Source: Acidobacteriota bacterium (lineage in GTDB: Bacteria > Acidobacteriota > Vicinamibacteria > Vicinamibacterales > CAVVIG01). From it: 64,000 bases of DNA. The stretch is taken from contig QHWB01000040.1 in NCBI GenBank assembly GCA_003222395.1, positions 64,573-128,572 of the forward strand, in the 5' to 3' direction. Positions 33,375 to 42,840 of the stretch are shown one piece after another (the stretch's first letter is position 1; each line of letters begins with the position of its first letter). Both the position numbers and the translations under genes were made by a program. The notes below the pieces were generated by a model, which was given only the letters and a program-made list of their open reading frames with translations, was not told the DNA's origin and did not search any database.

Positions 33375-34188
33375 GATTCCTCGCCTGTCCTTTCTGCAAC
33401 TCTGCGGACCTGCCGTCCTGCAATTCTCGCAGAATCTGTTTCTCTTCTTCGTCCAAAACCGCGCCGTCCAACAGGTCCGGCCGCCGCTCGAGCGTCCGTG
33501 CCACCGCCTGCCGCTTCCGCCAGCGACGGATTTCGGCGTGGTTTCCCGAAAGCAAGACGTCGGGAACCTTCAGGACTCGCTCAGCTGACGCCGTCGCGCT
33601 CCCCGCATTTCCGGCGCCGCCGCGGCACGCGATCTCCGGCGGCCGGGTGAACTGCGGAAAATCGAGCAACCCGCGGCTGAACGAGTCTTCAGCGACCGAT
33701 TGTTCGTCTCCCACCACGCCAGGAACGAGGCGCGCGACGGCGTCGACGACGACCAGCGCCGCGAGTTCGCCACCCGACAGCACGTAGTCGCCAATCGAGA
33801 TTTCGTCGGTCACGCGCTGGCGAATCCGATCGTCGAACCCTTCGTACCGCCCGCACAGCAGCACGAGGTGCGGCTGCCCGCTGAGACGCTGCGCGTCGAC
33901 CTGCGTGAACCGCTTTCCCTGCGGCGACGTCAGGATCACCGTCAACGGCCCCACGCGATCCGTTTCAATCGCGTCGAGCGCGCGGAAGAACGGATCCGGC
34001 TTGAGCACCATCCCGGGTCCGCCGCCGTACGGCACGTCGTCGACCACGCGGTGCCGATCGGTCGTGAAATCGCGCAGGTCCCGCACCTTCACGTCGAGCG
34101 TTCCGCGCTCGATCGCGCGTCCCACGATGCCGGCGGCGAGCGGCGCCTGGACCATCGCGGGAAAGATCGTGACGATGTCGACGGTCAC
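33361..34188 (-). CDS. trmD: tRNA (guanine37-N1)-methyltransferase
   Basis: Methylates G37 next to the anticodon to prevent frameshifting. The 275 residues show [28 protein letters not shown], the trefoil-knot SAM site [12 protein letters not shown] and [17 protein letters not shown], then [15 protein letters not shown]. An extra stretch of about 16 small residues ([17 protein letters not shown]) interrupts the segment between the two domains, and the C-terminus has an extra tail ([16 protein letters not shown]). It overlaps rimM by 4 bases. Confidence 0.95.
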   Translation of the reverse strand: MTVDIVTIFPAMVQAPLAAGIVGRAIERGTLDVKVRDLRDFTTDRHRVVDDVPYGGGPGMVLKPDPFFRALDAIETDRVGPLTVILTSPQGKRFTQVDAQRLSGQPHLVLLCGRYEGFDDRIRQRVTDEISIGDYVLSGGELAALVVVDAVARLVPGVVGDEQSVAEDSFSRGLLDFPQFTRPPEIACRGGAGNAGSATASAERVLKVPDVLLSGNHAEIRRWRKRQAVARTLERRPDLLDGAVLDEEEKQILRELQDGRSAELQKGQARNHGRD

Positions 34189-34709
34189 GAATTCAGATCC
34201 AGCAATCCCTCTGGCGGCTCGACGACGATCCGCTTTCCCGCCGGGTCGATGGTCGTGCAGATCGCGGTCGCCAGCGGAATCAAAATCTCGCCGCGCGCGC
34301 CGGCCACCACGAGCCGGCTGCGATCGACCGTGCCTTCGACGTCGGTGACCGTGCCCACGCGGTCGCCGCCGCGCGTTTCGACGCGGCAGCCGATCAAATC
34401 GTGGCGGTAAAACGTGCCGCCCGGCAGCGCCGCGAGCCGATCGACCGGCACGCGCAGCTCGTATCCCGCCAGCGCCTCAGCATCGTTCATCGTCTCGATT
34501 CCCTCGATCCCGATCACGGGCCGCTCGCGCTGAAAGCGAACCGTGCTGATGCGCAGCGCTTCGACGCGCCTGTTCCGCTCGATGAACAGCTCGGCGCCGG
34601 GCTGAAACCGCTCGTCAGGAAAATCGGTCTCGAGGTTGACGATCACCTGCCCGCGATTGCCGTGCGCGCGAGCGATCCGCCCGACGACGGCCATCTCGTC
34701 CCAGATCAT
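34185..34709 (-). CDS. rimM: Ribosome maturation factor RimM
   Basis: Helps assemble the 30S head near S19. The 174 residues have the N-terminal barrel ([30 protein letters not shown]) and the C-terminal PRC barrel ([33 protein letters not shown]). The order khpA-rimM-trmD is typical. ATG 34709; ATG 34694 is possible. Confidence 0.93.
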   Translation of the reverse strand: MIWDEMAVVGRIARAHGNRGQVIVNLETDFPDERFQPGAELFIERNRRVEALRISTVRFQRERPVIGIEGIETMNDAEALAGYELRVPVDRLAALPGGTFYRHDLIGCRVETRGGDRVGTVTDVEGTVDRSRLVVAGARGEILIPLATAICTTIDPAGKRIVVEPPEGLLDLNS

Positions 34710-34710
34710 G

Positions 34711-34822
34711 AGATTGCTGATTGCAGATTGCTGATTGCTGATTGCTGATTGATTTCAGATTGTTGATTGATTTCAGATTGGACTCAATCAATCTGAAATC
34801 TGAAGTCTGAAATCAGCAATCT
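34711..34822. repeat. 7-bp tandem array with inverted right arm between khpA and rimM
   Basis: Left arm: repeats of gattgct with variants gattgca and gattgat, then ttcagattgttgattg. Right arm (34782-34822): caatcaatctgaaatc and gaaatcagcaatct, the reverse complement. The two arms could form a long AT-rich hairpin in the transcript between khpA and rimM. No gene. Confidence 0.75.
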
Positions 34823-34831
34823 CCACAAGTT

Positions 34832-35077
34832 TCAGCGTCCCTCCCGTATCTCCAACGTGACCTGCTTGCCTTCGCGCTCGCCGGCCGTCGACGCGAGCGT
34901 CCGCAGCGCCGCCGCCGTGCGGCCCTGCTTGCCGATGACTTTGCCGATATCGGTTGGCGACACGAACAGCTCGATCAGCGTGACGTGCTTGTGCTGCGAC
35001 TCGGTGACGCGCACGTCGTCGGGACGATCGGTCAGCGCCTTCGCCAGGACCTCGACGACTTCGCGCACGCCGGCCAC
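34832..35077 (-). CDS. khpA: KH-domain RNA-binding protein KhpA
   Basis: Small single KH-domain protein of 81 residues that in other bacteria pairs with KhpB to bind RNA and influence cell division. The KH core is VSPTDIGKVIGKQGRTAAAL, with the GKQG loop in place of GxxG. GTG 35077 lies one base after the rpsP stop. Order rpsP-khpA-rimM-trmD is conserved in many phyla. Confidence 0.93.
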   Translation of the reverse strand: MAGVREVVEVLAKALTDRPDDVRVTESQHKHVTLIELFVSPTDIGKVIGKQGRTAAALRTLASTAGEREGKQVTLEIREGR

Positions 35078-35078
35078 G

Positions 35079-35363
35079 TTACTTCGCCTCGGCCGCCGCC
35101 GGCGCAGCCGCCGCCGGCGCGGGCGCCGGCGTCAGATGCCGCGCGATCAGCGTGCGCACGGAATCGGACGGCTGCGCGCCCTTCTTCAGCCAGTAGTCGA
35201 CGCGCTCTTTGTCGACCTGCACGACGGCCGGCCTGCTGCGCGGGTTGTAGTGCCCGAGGATTTCGACGAACGAGCTGTCGCGCGCCGTACGCGAATCGGT
35301 GACGACGACGCGGAAGAACGGACGCTTCTTGGAACCGGCCCGACGCAAACGGATGACGACCAT
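35079..35363 (-). CDS. rpsP: 30S ribosomal protein S16
   Basis: Small-subunit protein of 94 residues. Conserved segments are VVIRLRRAGSKKRPFFRVVV, DSRTARDSSFVEILGHYNPR and VDYWLKKGAQPSDSVRTLI. The last 18 residues are Ala/Pro-rich. ATG 35363 follows aggagtg at about 8 bases. First of a tight series with khpA. Confidence 0.96.
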   Translation of the reverse strand: MVVIRLRRAGSKKRPFFRVVVTDSRTARDSSFVEILGHYNPRSRPAVVQVDKERVDYWLKKGAQPSDSVRTLIARHLTPAPAPAAAAPAAAEAK

Positions 35364-35422
35364 CTGACACTCCTGAAATGACGCTCGAGGCTCGAAATCC
35401 GCGCGTCTGATTCGCTTCGCTG

Positions 35423-35498
35423 GCAGCCCTAAAGGGCTGCGCTACCGACGCGGCGACACCGTGTGTCAGCTCCTGGTAGCGCAGGCCTCGAGGCCTGC
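35423..35498. repeat. Pair of REP-like palindromes with facing GTAGC heads
   Basis: Element 1: gcagccct-aa-agggctgc followed by gctac (35423-35445). Element 2: gtagc followed by gcaggcctcgaggcctgc (35476-35498). The heads face each other about 30 bases apart. Same arrangement as at 18.6 kb. Lies between ffh and rpsP. Confidence 0.8.
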
Positions 35499-35512
35499 CT
35501 TCGAGCACCGCC

Positions 35513-36877
35513 CTATCGACGGTTGCGAAGCATCTGCATCGCCTGGCGGCGCGCCTTCTTGCTGCCGCCGCCCGAGAGCCCGGCCATCCCGCCGAGCTGT
35601 TTCAACATCTTCTGCATCTGCACGAACTGCTTCAGCAGACGATTCACTTCTTCGACCGACGTCCCGCTGCCCTTCGCAATCCGCTTGCGGCGGCTGCCGC
35701 TGATGATGTGCTGTTTGCGCCGTTCGTCGGGGGTCATCGAGTTGATGATCGCCTCGACGCGAGTGATCTGTTTCTCGTCCGGCTTGTTCTCCGCGAGCGC
35801 CTTGATGCTGCCCATCCCCGGCAGCATCCCGATGATCTGCTCGAACGGCCCCATCTTGCGGATCGTCTTCAACTGGTCGCGGAAGTCTTCGAGCGTGAAC
35901 TCGTTCGCGCGAATCTTCTCTTCAAGCCGCTCGGCGTCCTCCTGATCGATCGCCGCCTCGGCGCGCTCGATGAGCGACAGCACGTCGCCCATACCGAGAA
36001 CGCGCGACACGAACCGATCGGCATGGAACGCCTCGAAATCCTCGAGCCGCTCGCCGACGCCCGCGAACGCGATCGGCACACCGACGACCGATACCACCGA
36101 CAGCGCGGCGCCGCCGCGCGCGTCGCCGTCGAGCTTCGTCAGCGCGACGCCGGTGACGCCGACGCGCGCGTTGAACTCGCCCGCGCTCTTGATCGCATCC
36201 TGGCCCGTCATCGCGTCGGCGACGAACAGCCGATCCGAAGGATCGGTCGCCCGCTGAATCGCCACGAGCTCGTGCATCAACTCGTCGTCGATGTGCAGAC
36301 GCCCCGCCGTGTCGACGATGACGGTGTCGAACCCGAGGTTTGCGGCCTCTGCCACAGCCCCCCTGGCGCGCTCGACCGGATCCATTTGACCGGCGGGATC
36401 ATGGACCCGCAATCCCGCTTTGTGGCCGACGACATTCAACTGCTGAATCGCGGCCGGACGCTTCACGTCGGTCGAGACGAGCAGCGGATGGCGTCCCTGC
36501 TTCGCCAGCCACATCCCGAGCTTGCCCGTCGTCGTCGTCTTGCCGGCGCCCTGCAGCCCCAGCATCAGGATGACGCGCGGCCGCTTGGTGGACGGCTGCA
36601 GTCCGCCTTCGGCGTCGCCGAACAACGCGACCATCTCATCGCGCACGATTTTCACAACCTGCTGCGACGGGGAGAGGCTGCGCAGCACCTCTTCTTCCAT
36701 CGCGCGGTCACGCACGCGGTCGATGAACGCCTTGACGACCTTGAAGTTGACGTCCGCCTCGAGCAGGGCGAGCCGGATCTCGCGAAGCGCCGTCTCGATG
36801 GCCTCGGGCGTCAGCCGGGTTTCACCCCTCAGCGCCTTGAATACGTCCTGAAGTCGATTACTGAGGGTCTCGAGCAT
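35513..36877 (-). CDS. ffh: Signal recognition particle protein Ffh
   Basis: SRP GTPase that delivers nascent membrane proteins to FtsY. The 454 residues have the N domain (LSNRLQDVFKALRGETRLT), the G domain (GLQGAGKTTTTGKLGMWLA, DTAGRLHIDDELM, TKLDGDARGGAALS) and the Met-rich M domain (QIIGMLPGMGSIKAL, QKMLKQLGGMAGLSGGG). The gene for its receptor FtsY is at 40.2 kb. It heads the ffh-rpsP operon. ATG 36877. Confidence 0.96.
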   Translation of the reverse strand: MLETLSNRLQDVFKALRGETRLTPEAIETALREIRLALLEADVNFKVVKAFIDRVRDRAMEEEVLRSLSPSQQVVKIVRDEMVALFGDAEGGLQPSTKRPRVILMLGLQGAGKTTTTGKLGMWLAKQGRHPLLVSTDVKRPAAIQQLNVVGHKAGLRVHDPAGQMDPVERARGAVAEAANLGFDTVIVDTAGRLHIDDELMHELVAIQRATDPSDRLFVADAMTGQDAIKSAGEFNARVGVTGVALTKLDGDARGGAALSVVSVVGVPIAFAGVGERLEDFEAFHADRFVSRVLGMGDVLSLIERAEAAIDQEDAERLEEKIRANEFTLEDFRDQLKTIRKMGPFEQIIGMLPGMGSIKALAENKPDEKQITRVEAIINSMTPDERRKQHIISGSRRKRIAKGSGTSVEEVNRLLKQFVQMQKMLKQLGGMAGLSGGGSKKARRQAMQMLRNRR

Positions 36878-36951
36878 GGCCCGGCTAACTCACTCTACGG
36901 CAAACGCTTATCGTAGCTGACGGGCTGGCGGACTGTCAAACAGCGGGCGGT

Positions 36952-37260
36952 CTACTTCGCGGCCATCTCCGTGCGCAGGGCCTGCAGCTTCGTGCTGGCG
37001 TTACGAATGGCGGCGACGACGGCGGTGGTTCCCGCCGTTTCGTCGTCGACCTCCGCAATCGCCTTTTCGAGCACCGCGAGCGTGGTTTCGACCTGCGAAG
37101 CCGTCACGTTTTCGGATTGCCGGACGAGCGTCTCGACGAGATCGAGACACGCCCGAACCACCTTGGTGGCCGCTTCATTGCGGGTCGAGCTCCGTTCGGC
37201 GGAACGCATGCCGACCATCAGGAAATCGCGGCTTGCGGTCAGTTGACCTTTGACGCTCAT
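36952..37260 (-). CDS. Small helical hypothetical protein
   Basis: Protein of 102 residues, function unknown. Ser/Thr/Ala/Glu-rich and probably all helical, with VRACLDLVETLVRQSEN and VETTLAVLEKAIAEVDDE as likely coiled-coil segments. No metal or catalytic motif is visible. Lies 16 bases downstream of ribBA on the same strand, so may be the last gene of that operon. Confidence 0.6.
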   Translation of the reverse strand: MSVKGQLTASRDFLMVGMRSAERSSTRNEAATKVVRACLDLVETLVRQSENVTASQVETTLAVLEKAIAEVDDETAGTTAVVAAIRNASTKLQALRTEMAAK

Positions 37261-37276
37261 TCGTCTCCGAACTCCG

Positions 37277-38512
37277 TTACACGCTGGACAGCTTGTGTCC
37301 CAGCTTTTCCTTCTTCGTCTTCAGATATCGGCGGGTCGACTCCGACGCCGGAATCTCGAGAGGCAGCCACTCGCTGACCGACAGCCCGTAGCCTTCGACC
37401 CCCACCAGTTTACGCGGATTATTGCTCAGGAGCCGCATCGACCTGATTCCGAGCTCGCGCAGGATTTGAACACCCATGCCGTAATCGCGCTGATCGGCCT
37501 TGAATCCGAGACGCTCATTCGCTTCGACGGTATCGAACCCTTCGTCCTGCAGCTCGTACGCCCGAATCTTGTTGGCGAGGCCGATGCCCCGGCCTTCCTG
37601 ATTGAGATACAGCAGGACGCCTCGACCTTCGGCCGCGATCTTCTGCATGGCGGCGTCGAGCTGCGCGCCGCAGTCGCATCGCGCCGAATGGAAGACGTCG
37701 CCTGTCAAGCACGACGAGTGGACGCGGACGAGGACGTCCTTGCCATCCTTCATCTCGCCGCACACGAGCGCGATGTGCGAGTGCTTCTGCACCAGATCTT
37801 CGAAGGCGTGAACCTGAAAGTCGCCATACTCGGTGGGGAGCTTTGCGGTGGCGACGCGTCTGACGAGCGATTCGGTCCGCATGCGGTACTTGATCAGGTC
37901 GGCGACCGTGATCATCAGCAGGCGGTGCTTCTTTGCGAACTTCGTCAGCTCCGGCACGCGCGCCATCGTGCCGTCTTCGTTCATGATTTCACAGATGACG
38001 CCGGCAGGATACAGGCCGGCGATGCGCGCGAGATCGACGGCCGCTTCGGTCTGGCCCGTGCGCACCAGCACGCCGCCCGTCCGCGATCGCAGCGGGAACA
38101 TGTGTCCGGGCCGGATCAGATCGGACGGCCGCGTCGCCGGATCGATGGCGGCAAGCACCGTCGCCGCGCGATCCGCCGCCGATATGCCGGTCGTGGTCCG
38201 GCCGCGCGCCTCGATCGACACGCAGAACGCCGTGTCGAATCGCGAGCTGTTCTGCGACACCATCAGAGGGATCTCGAGCTCGTCGAGCCGCTCCGGTGTC
38301 ATCGACAGACAGATCAGCCCGCGGCCATAGCGCGCCATGAAATTGATCGCGTCGGGCGTAATCTTCTCCGCCGCGATTGTGAGGTCCCCCTCGTTCTCGC
38401 GATCGGCGTCGTCGACGACGATCACCATGCGGCCGGCGCGGATCGCGTCGGTCGCATCCTCGATGCGCGCGAACGGCTCGGACTTCCTCCGTGCGCCTTT
38501 GGCGATTTCCAT
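37277..38512 (-). CDS. ribBA: Bifunctional DHBP synthase / GTP cyclohydrolase II
   Basis: Makes both precursors of riboflavin. RibB half (residues 1-210): [18 protein letters not shown] with the acidic metal site, [12 protein letters not shown], and [20 protein letters not shown], given as one segment near 150. RibA half: [21 protein letters not shown] with three zinc cysteines, [18 protein letters not shown], and [10 protein letters not shown]. The 411 residues match the fused family. ATG 38512 shares one base with the ribE stop (TGATG). Confidence 0.95.
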   Translation of the reverse strand: MEIAKGARRKSEPFARIEDATDAIRAGRMVIVVDDADRENEGDLTIAAEKITPDAINFMARYGRGLICLSMTPERLDELEIPLMVSQNSSRFDTAFCVSIEARGRTTTGISAADRAATVLAAIDPATRPSDLIRPGHMFPLRSRTGGVLVRTGQTEAAVDLARIAGLYPAGVICEIMNEDGTMARVPELTKFAKKHRLLMITVADLIKYRMRTESLVRRVATAKLPTEYGDFQVHAFEDLVQKHSHIALVCGEMKDGKDVLVRVHSSCLTGDVFHSARCDCGAQLDAAMQKIAAEGRGVLLYLNQEGRGIGLANKIRAYELQDEGFDTVEANERLGFKADQRDYGMGVQILRELGIRSMRLLSNNPRKLVGVEGYGLSVSEWLPLEIPASESTRRYLKTKKEKLGHKLSSV

Positions 38513-39141
38513 CAGTGCGCCACCTCTCCCGGGCGGAGGCCGTGAATCGTGAGGCCGGCGAGCTCCGCCGCACGGACCACGTACTTGCCGACCATGTCGC
38601 ATTCCAGATTGACCCGGTCGCGAATCTGCAGGGCGCCGAGATTCGTGTGGCTCATCGTGTAAGGCACCACCTGCACATCGAATCGATCCGTTCCGAGGCC
38701 CGCAACCGTCAGACTGATGCCGTCGACCGCGATCGATCCCTTGTGCACGATATACGGGGCGAGCAGCGACGGAAAGCTCACCGTGAGCCAGTGAAAATCG
38801 GCGTCCGGACGCAACTCTTCGACGTGGCCGATGGCATCGACGTGACCCTGCACGAAGTGACCGCCCAATCGGCTGTCTGCGCGCAGCGGCCGTTCGAGAT
38901 TCAGCCGGCTTCTCGGCTCGAGCGCGCCGAGCGTCGAGACGCGAACGGTTTCGGGCCCGATGTCGGCCTGAAACTCGTTCGAGTCGGCGAGAATGACCGT
39001 CAGGCACACGCCGTTGACCGCCACGCTGTCGCCGCGTGAAAGCTCCGGAGCGATCGGCGCGGCGATCCGCAGGCGGAAACCACCGCTCGTCGGCTTGCGC
39101 TCGATCAGTTCTCCGACCGCTTCAACCAGCCCTGTGAACAT
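38512..39141 (-). CDS. ribE: Riboflavin synthase alpha subunit
   Basis: Dismutates two lumazines into riboflavin. The 209 residues consist of two repeated barrels, each starting with the motif seen at [12 protein letters not shown] (residue 1) and [15 protein letters not shown] (about 95). [11 protein letters not shown] and [11 protein letters not shown] are the matching second motifs. ATG 39141 lies 20 bases inside the ribD 3' end. No ribH is seen in the window. Confidence 0.95.
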   Translation of the reverse strand: MFTGLVEAVGELIERKPTSGGFRLRIAAPIAPELSRGDSVAVNGVCLTVILADSNEFQADIGPETVRVSTLGALEPRSRLNLERPLRADSRLGGHFVQGHVDAIGHVEELRPDADFHWLTVSFPSLLAPYIVHKGSIAVDGISLTVAGLGTDRFDVQVVPYTMSHTNLGALQIRDRVNLECDMVGKYVVRAAELAGLTIHGLRPGEVAH

Positions 39142-40228
39142 ACCCTTCGATGACGACGTCCGGACCAAGCGACTCGACGCGCCGTTCGAACAGCGCGGCG
39201 GATGAAAATCCGCGACCCGACAGCAATTCGACGCCGCCGTTTCCAAGCACGTGCGGCGTCACGTACAACCTGACGTAATCGACGAGCCCTTCGTCCCAGG
39301 CCGCCGCGTGCATCGCAGCGCCGCCTTCGAGCAGCAGCGATCCGATCTGCTGCTCTGCCGCGAGACGCTGGAACGTCTCGCGCAGGCCGTCGCCGGAGGC
39401 GTCGATCGTCGCGCCTGCGTCTTCCAATGGCTTCCGCAGTTCGGCACACCGAGACGCTTCGGGAGTACTCACGATCATGACAGGCCCGGCGCTCAGTGTC
39501 GAGAGTACCTTCGCATCGGGCGGCGTGCGCAGACGGCGATCGAAGATGACGCGAACGAGCGGCCGCTCTCGAAAGATGCCGCGCGCGGTCAGCTGCGGGT
39601 CGTCGGCGAGCACCGTTCCGACGCCGACGGCAATGGCATCGACCTGCGCGCGGACGCAGTGTGCATGGCGGTTTGCAGCAGCGGATGTGAGAAAGGTGCG
39701 CCGGCCGGATGTTTCCGCGATCCGGCCGTCAAGGCTGGCCGCCGCTTTCAGGATGACGAATGGACGCCCTTCGCGCATCAAGGTGAAGAAAGGACGGTTG
39801 AGCGACGCCGACGCGTCCGCGCCGAGTCCGACCTCCACATGCACGCCGTGCTCGCGCAGAAAGGCGAACCCGCGTCCGCTGACGATCGGGTTCGGATCTT
39901 CTGTCGCCGCGACGACGCGCCTGATGCCCGCTTCGAGAATGCGATGCACGCACGGAGGCGTACGGCCGTGGTGCGCGCACGGCTCGAGCGTGCAGTACAG
40001 CGTGGCGCCGCGCGCGCGTCCGCCGGCCTCGTCGAGCGCGTTCACCTCGGCGTGCGCTTCGCCGGCGCGATGGTGATAGCCCTGGCCGACGATGACGCCG
40101 TCGGCCGATACGACGATCGCGCCCACGACCGGATTGGGGCTCGTGCGCCCGAGGCCGCGGGCGGCGTGAAACAGCGCGCGCTCCATGTACGCCGCTTCCT
40201 TCGGAGAGCGCCCGGTCTGGATCACCAT
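39122..40228 (-). CDS. ribD: Bifunctional pyrimidine deaminase/reductase RibD
   Basis: Second and third steps of riboflavin synthesis. The deaminase half has the zinc site HAEVNAL and CTLEPCAHHGRTPPC. The reductase half has ILKAAASLDGRIAETSG and LLLEGGAAMHAAAWDEGLVD. The 368 residues agree with the family. ATG 40228 overlaps the ftsY end by 7 bases; ATG 40186 (MERALFHAARGLG) is a good alternative since family N-termini often begin there. Confidence 0.94.
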   Translation of the reverse strand: MVIQTGRSPKEAAYMERALFHAARGLGRTSPNPVVGAIVVSADGVIVGQGYHHRAGEAHAEVNALDEAGGRARGATLYCTLEPCAHHGRTPPCVHRILEAGIRRVVAATEDPNPIVSGRGFAFLREHGVHVEVGLGADASASLNRPFFTLMREGRPFVILKAAASLDGRIAETSGRRTFLTSAAANRHAHCVRAQVDAIAVGVGTVLADDPQLTARGIFRERPLVRVIFDRRLRTPPDAKVLSTLSAGPVMIVSTPEASRCAELRKPLEDAGATIDASGDGLRETFQRLAAEQQIGSLLLEGGAAMHAAAWDEGLVDYVRLYVTPHVLGNGGVELLSGRGFSSAALFERRVESLGPDVVIEGYVHRAG

Positions 40229-41145
40229 TTCTCTTCGAAGAGACCGTCGACGTACTCGTTCGCGTCGAAGGGAACGAGATCGTCGATGCCTTCGCCGACG
40301 CCAACGTAACGGATCGGCAGCTTCAGATCGTTGGCGATCGCGACGGCCACGCCGCCCTTGGCGGTGCCATCGAGCTTGGTCAGCACGATGCCGTTCACGC
40401 CGGCCGCGCCCATGAATTCGCGCGCCTGCGTGACGCCGTTCTGGCCGACGGTCGCGTCGAGCACCAGCAGCACTTCCTGCGGCGCGCCGCTGACCTCGCG
40501 CGCGGCGATGCGGCGGATCTTCTCCAGCTCGTTCATCAGGTTCACGCGCGTGTGCAGACGGCCGGCCGTATCGACGAGGATCGGATCGCGGCCTTTGGCC
40601 TTGCCCGACGAGATGGCGTCGTAGACAACCGCGGCCGGATCCGCGCCTTCCCGCGCGCGCACCATCTCGACGCCGGCCCGCTTCGCCCATATTTCGAGCT
40701 GCTCCACTGCCGCGGCGCGGAACGTGTCGGCGGCGCAGATGAGTGGCGTCTCTCCCGCATTCTTCAGCAGGTTCGCCAGCTTGCCGACGGTCGTCGTCTT
40801 GCCGGTGCCGTTCACGCCGACGATCAACGTGACCTTCGGATGCGCCGCGACGTCGAGCGGCCGATCGACCGTCGCGAAGACGTCGCGGATCTCCTGCTTG
40901 ACCAGGTTGCGAAGGCTCGCGCCGTTGGGCGACTTCTGCTTCACCTTGTTGATGATCCGGTCCGTTGCGGCGACGCCGATATCGGCCGAGATCAGTAGTT
41001 CTTCGAGCGCCTCTACCGTGTCGACGTCAACGGGACGCGATCGGCGCTCCGGCTGGTCGGCGACGCGCACGATCTCGTCGAACCGTTCGACGATCTGCTG
41101 CTTGGTGCGCGAGAGGCTTTCGCGGATGCGACCAAAAACACTCAC
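40222..41145 (-). CDS. ftsY: Signal recognition particle receptor FtsY
   Basis: Membrane-associated GTPase that pairs with Ffh. The 307 residues lack a long acidic A domain. The NG region shows [18 protein letters not shown], the P loop [54 protein letters not shown] and [15 protein letters not shown]. It heads the ribD-ribE-ribBA series, an operon link I do not recall as common. ATG 41145. Confidence 0.95.
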   Translation of the reverse strand: MSVFGRIRESLSRTKQQIVERFDEIVRVADQPERRSRPVDVDTVEALEELLISADIGVAATDRIINKVKQKSPNGASLRNLVKQEIRDVFATVDRPLDVAAHPKVTLIVGVNGTGKTTTVGKLANLLKNAGETPLICAADTFRAAAVEQLEIWAKRAGVEMVRAREGADPAAVVYDAISSGKAKGRDPILVDTAGRLHTRVNLMNELEKIRRIAAREVSGAPQEVLLVLDATVGQNGVTQAREFMGAAGVNGIVLTKLDGTAKGGVAVAIANDLKLPIRYVGVGEGIDDLVPFDANEYVDGLFEEKW

Positions 41146-41150
41146 GGTGG

Positions 41151-41248
41151 AATCTGGTAATTGGGTAATCGGGTAATTGGGTAATTGCGTTAGCGAAGAC
41201 CTGCGATCGATCGATTACCAGATTACCAGATTACCCAATCATCCAATT
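41151..41248. repeat. 8-bp tandem array with inverted right arm between gpsA and ftsY
   Basis: Left arm (41151-41189): gggtaatt units. Right arm (41213-41248): gattaccagattacc and cagattacccaatc, the reverse complement. The end of the right arm includes the last codons and stop of gpsA. A long hairpin is possible. Confidence 0.75.
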
Positions 41249-42252
41249 GACCCCTGGCTCTCCGCTTCCGCCCGCTGACGGCGCAGCATCAGCGCGTCGA
41301 TTGCCGTGCGCACGTCGGTTCGTCCGGCGAGCACTTCGGCCATTTGGGTCGTGATCGGCAGCTCGACGTCGTAGCGCGCGCCCAGCGCGAGCGCGGCGCC
41401 GGTCGTCCTGACCCCCTCCGCAATCATCTTCATGCTCGCCAGGATCTCGTCGAGCGATCGTCCCCGTGCGAGCTCGAAGCCGACGTGGCGGTTGCGACTC
41501 AGCGTACCGGTGCACGTCAGCACGAGGTCGCCAAGGCCGCTCAGGCCCGACAGCGTTTCACGGTGGCCGCCCGCGGCGCACGCGAGCCGGGTCACTTCGG
41601 CGAGGCCGCGGGTGATGAGCGCGGCCAGCGCATTGTGCCCAAGTCCGAGTCCTTCGACGACGCCCGCGGCGATCGCGATGATGTTCTTCAGCGCTCCACC
41701 AATCTCGACGCCCGCCACATCGTCGCTGCCGTACAGACGAAAGTACGGTCCGCGAAACTCCGCCTGCACGAGCTCGGTCGCCGCACGGTTCGACGACGCG
41801 GCCAGCACGGCGGTCGGCAGCTGCTGCGCGACCTCCGATGCGAAGCTTGGACCGGAGAGAACGACGACGGGATGCGCGCCGACCTCCTGCTCGATGACTT
41901 CGGACATCCGCAGCAGCGTTCCGCCTTCCAGACCCTTCGTCGCGCTGACGAGGACGGCGCCGTTGAACACATGCGGCGCGGCGGCGCGCAGGACGGCGCG
42001 GCACCCATGCGATGGTATGGCGACGACGACGAGATCAGTGCCGTCGAGCGCGGTTTCAAGCGAATGCGTGACGCTCACGCGTGCGGGCAACGTGACGTCG
42101 GGCAGATAGACGGCGTTGGCGCGCCGTGCCTCGGTGTCGTCGACGAGCGATCGATCGCGGCCCCAGAGCCGCACGTCGTGGCCGGTGCGTCCGAGATGGA
42201 CGGCGAGCGCTGTTCCCCAGCTGCCCGCGCCAAGAACCGCAACTGTGCGCAC
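41239..42252 (-). CDS. gpsA: Glycerol-3-phosphate dehydrogenase [NAD(P)+]
   Basis: Makes sn-glycerol 3-phosphate for phospholipids. The 337 residues have the Rossmann motif VAVLGAGSWGTALAVHLG, SATKGLEGGTLLRMSEV, VLSGPSFASEVAQ, ALKNIIAIAAGVVEGLGLG with the catalytic Lys, and GLGDLVLTCTGTLSRNRHVG. GTG 42252 lies 3 bases after the plsY stop codon. It pairs with PlsY, which uses the product. Confidence 0.95.
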   Translation of the reverse strand: MRTVAVLGAGSWGTALAVHLGRTGHDVRLWGRDRSLVDDTEARRANAVYLPDVTLPARVSVTHSLETALDGTDLVVVAIPSHGCRAVLRAAAPHVFNGAVLVSATKGLEGGTLLRMSEVIEQEVGAHPVVVLSGPSFASEVAQQLPTAVLAASSNRAATELVQAEFRGPYFRLYGSDDVAGVEIGGALKNIIAIAAGVVEGLGLGHNALAALITRGLAEVTRLACAAGGHRETLSGLSGLGDLVLTCTGTLSRNRHVGFELARGRSLDEILASMKMIAEGVRTTGAALALGARYDVELPITTQMAEVLAGRTDVRTAIDALMLRRQRAEAESQGSIG

Positions 42253-42255
42253 GGT

Positions 42256-42840
42256 TCACACTCTGGCGCCGATCCGTCGCTCCGTGCGGGTGCGCAGGCG
42301 CGCAAGATTCGAGCGGTGGCGGAATACGATAATCGCCGACGCGGCAAAGGCGACCGCGACGACGGGCGCCGGACTGCCGGTCGCGTACGCAATGGGCGGC
42401 AGCGCAACGGTCGCGACGAGCGAGCCGAACGAGATGTACTTCGTCAACCATACGGCGCCGGCGAAAATCAGCAATGCAGGCGGAACGGCCGCCGGCGTCA
42501 GGATCGAAAAGACGCCGCATGCGGTCGCCACGCCCTTGCCGCCTCGAAATCGAAGCCAGATCGGATAAATGTGTCCGACGATCGCGGCGAGGCCGGCGAG
42601 GGCGGGGCCGGCAGCGTCCGGACTCAATCGCTGCGCCAGCGCGACGCTCGCCGCGCCTTTCGCGATGTCGAGCGCGGCAACGAGAATACCGGCCTTCACG
42701 CCCGACGCGCGCATCACGTTGGCAGCGCCCAGATTGCCGCTGCCAATCGCCCGCAGATCGGTGGTGCCCCACCGCCGCGCGAGCAGCAGCGCGAACGGAA
42801 TCGATCCAATGAAGTACGCGGCGACGATGCCCGCGGTCAT
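42256..42840 (-). CDS. plsY: Glycerol-3-phosphate acyltransferase PlsY
   Basis: Membrane enzyme that acylates glycerol 3-phosphate from acyl phosphate. The 194 residues contain YFIGSIPFALLLAR, the glycine motif IGSGNLGAANVMR, a second motif GHIYPIWLRFRGGKGVATA, and five or so membrane helices. ATG 42840 overlaps thpR by 4 bases, and gpsA follows. Confidence 0.95.
   Translation of the reverse strand: MTAGIVAAYFIGSIPFALLLARRWGTTDLRAIGSGNLGAANVMRASGVKAGILVAALDIAKGAASVALAQRLSPDAAGPALAGLAAIVGHIYPIWLRFRGGKGVATACGVFSILTPAAVPPALLIFAGAVWLTKYISFGSLVATVALPPIAYATGSPAPVVAVAFAASAIIVFRHRSNLARLRTRTERRIGARV

Noticed and set aside
34711-34822. Possible CRISPR array
   Set aside because: The units are 7 bp, degenerate and contiguous, with no spacers and no cas genes.
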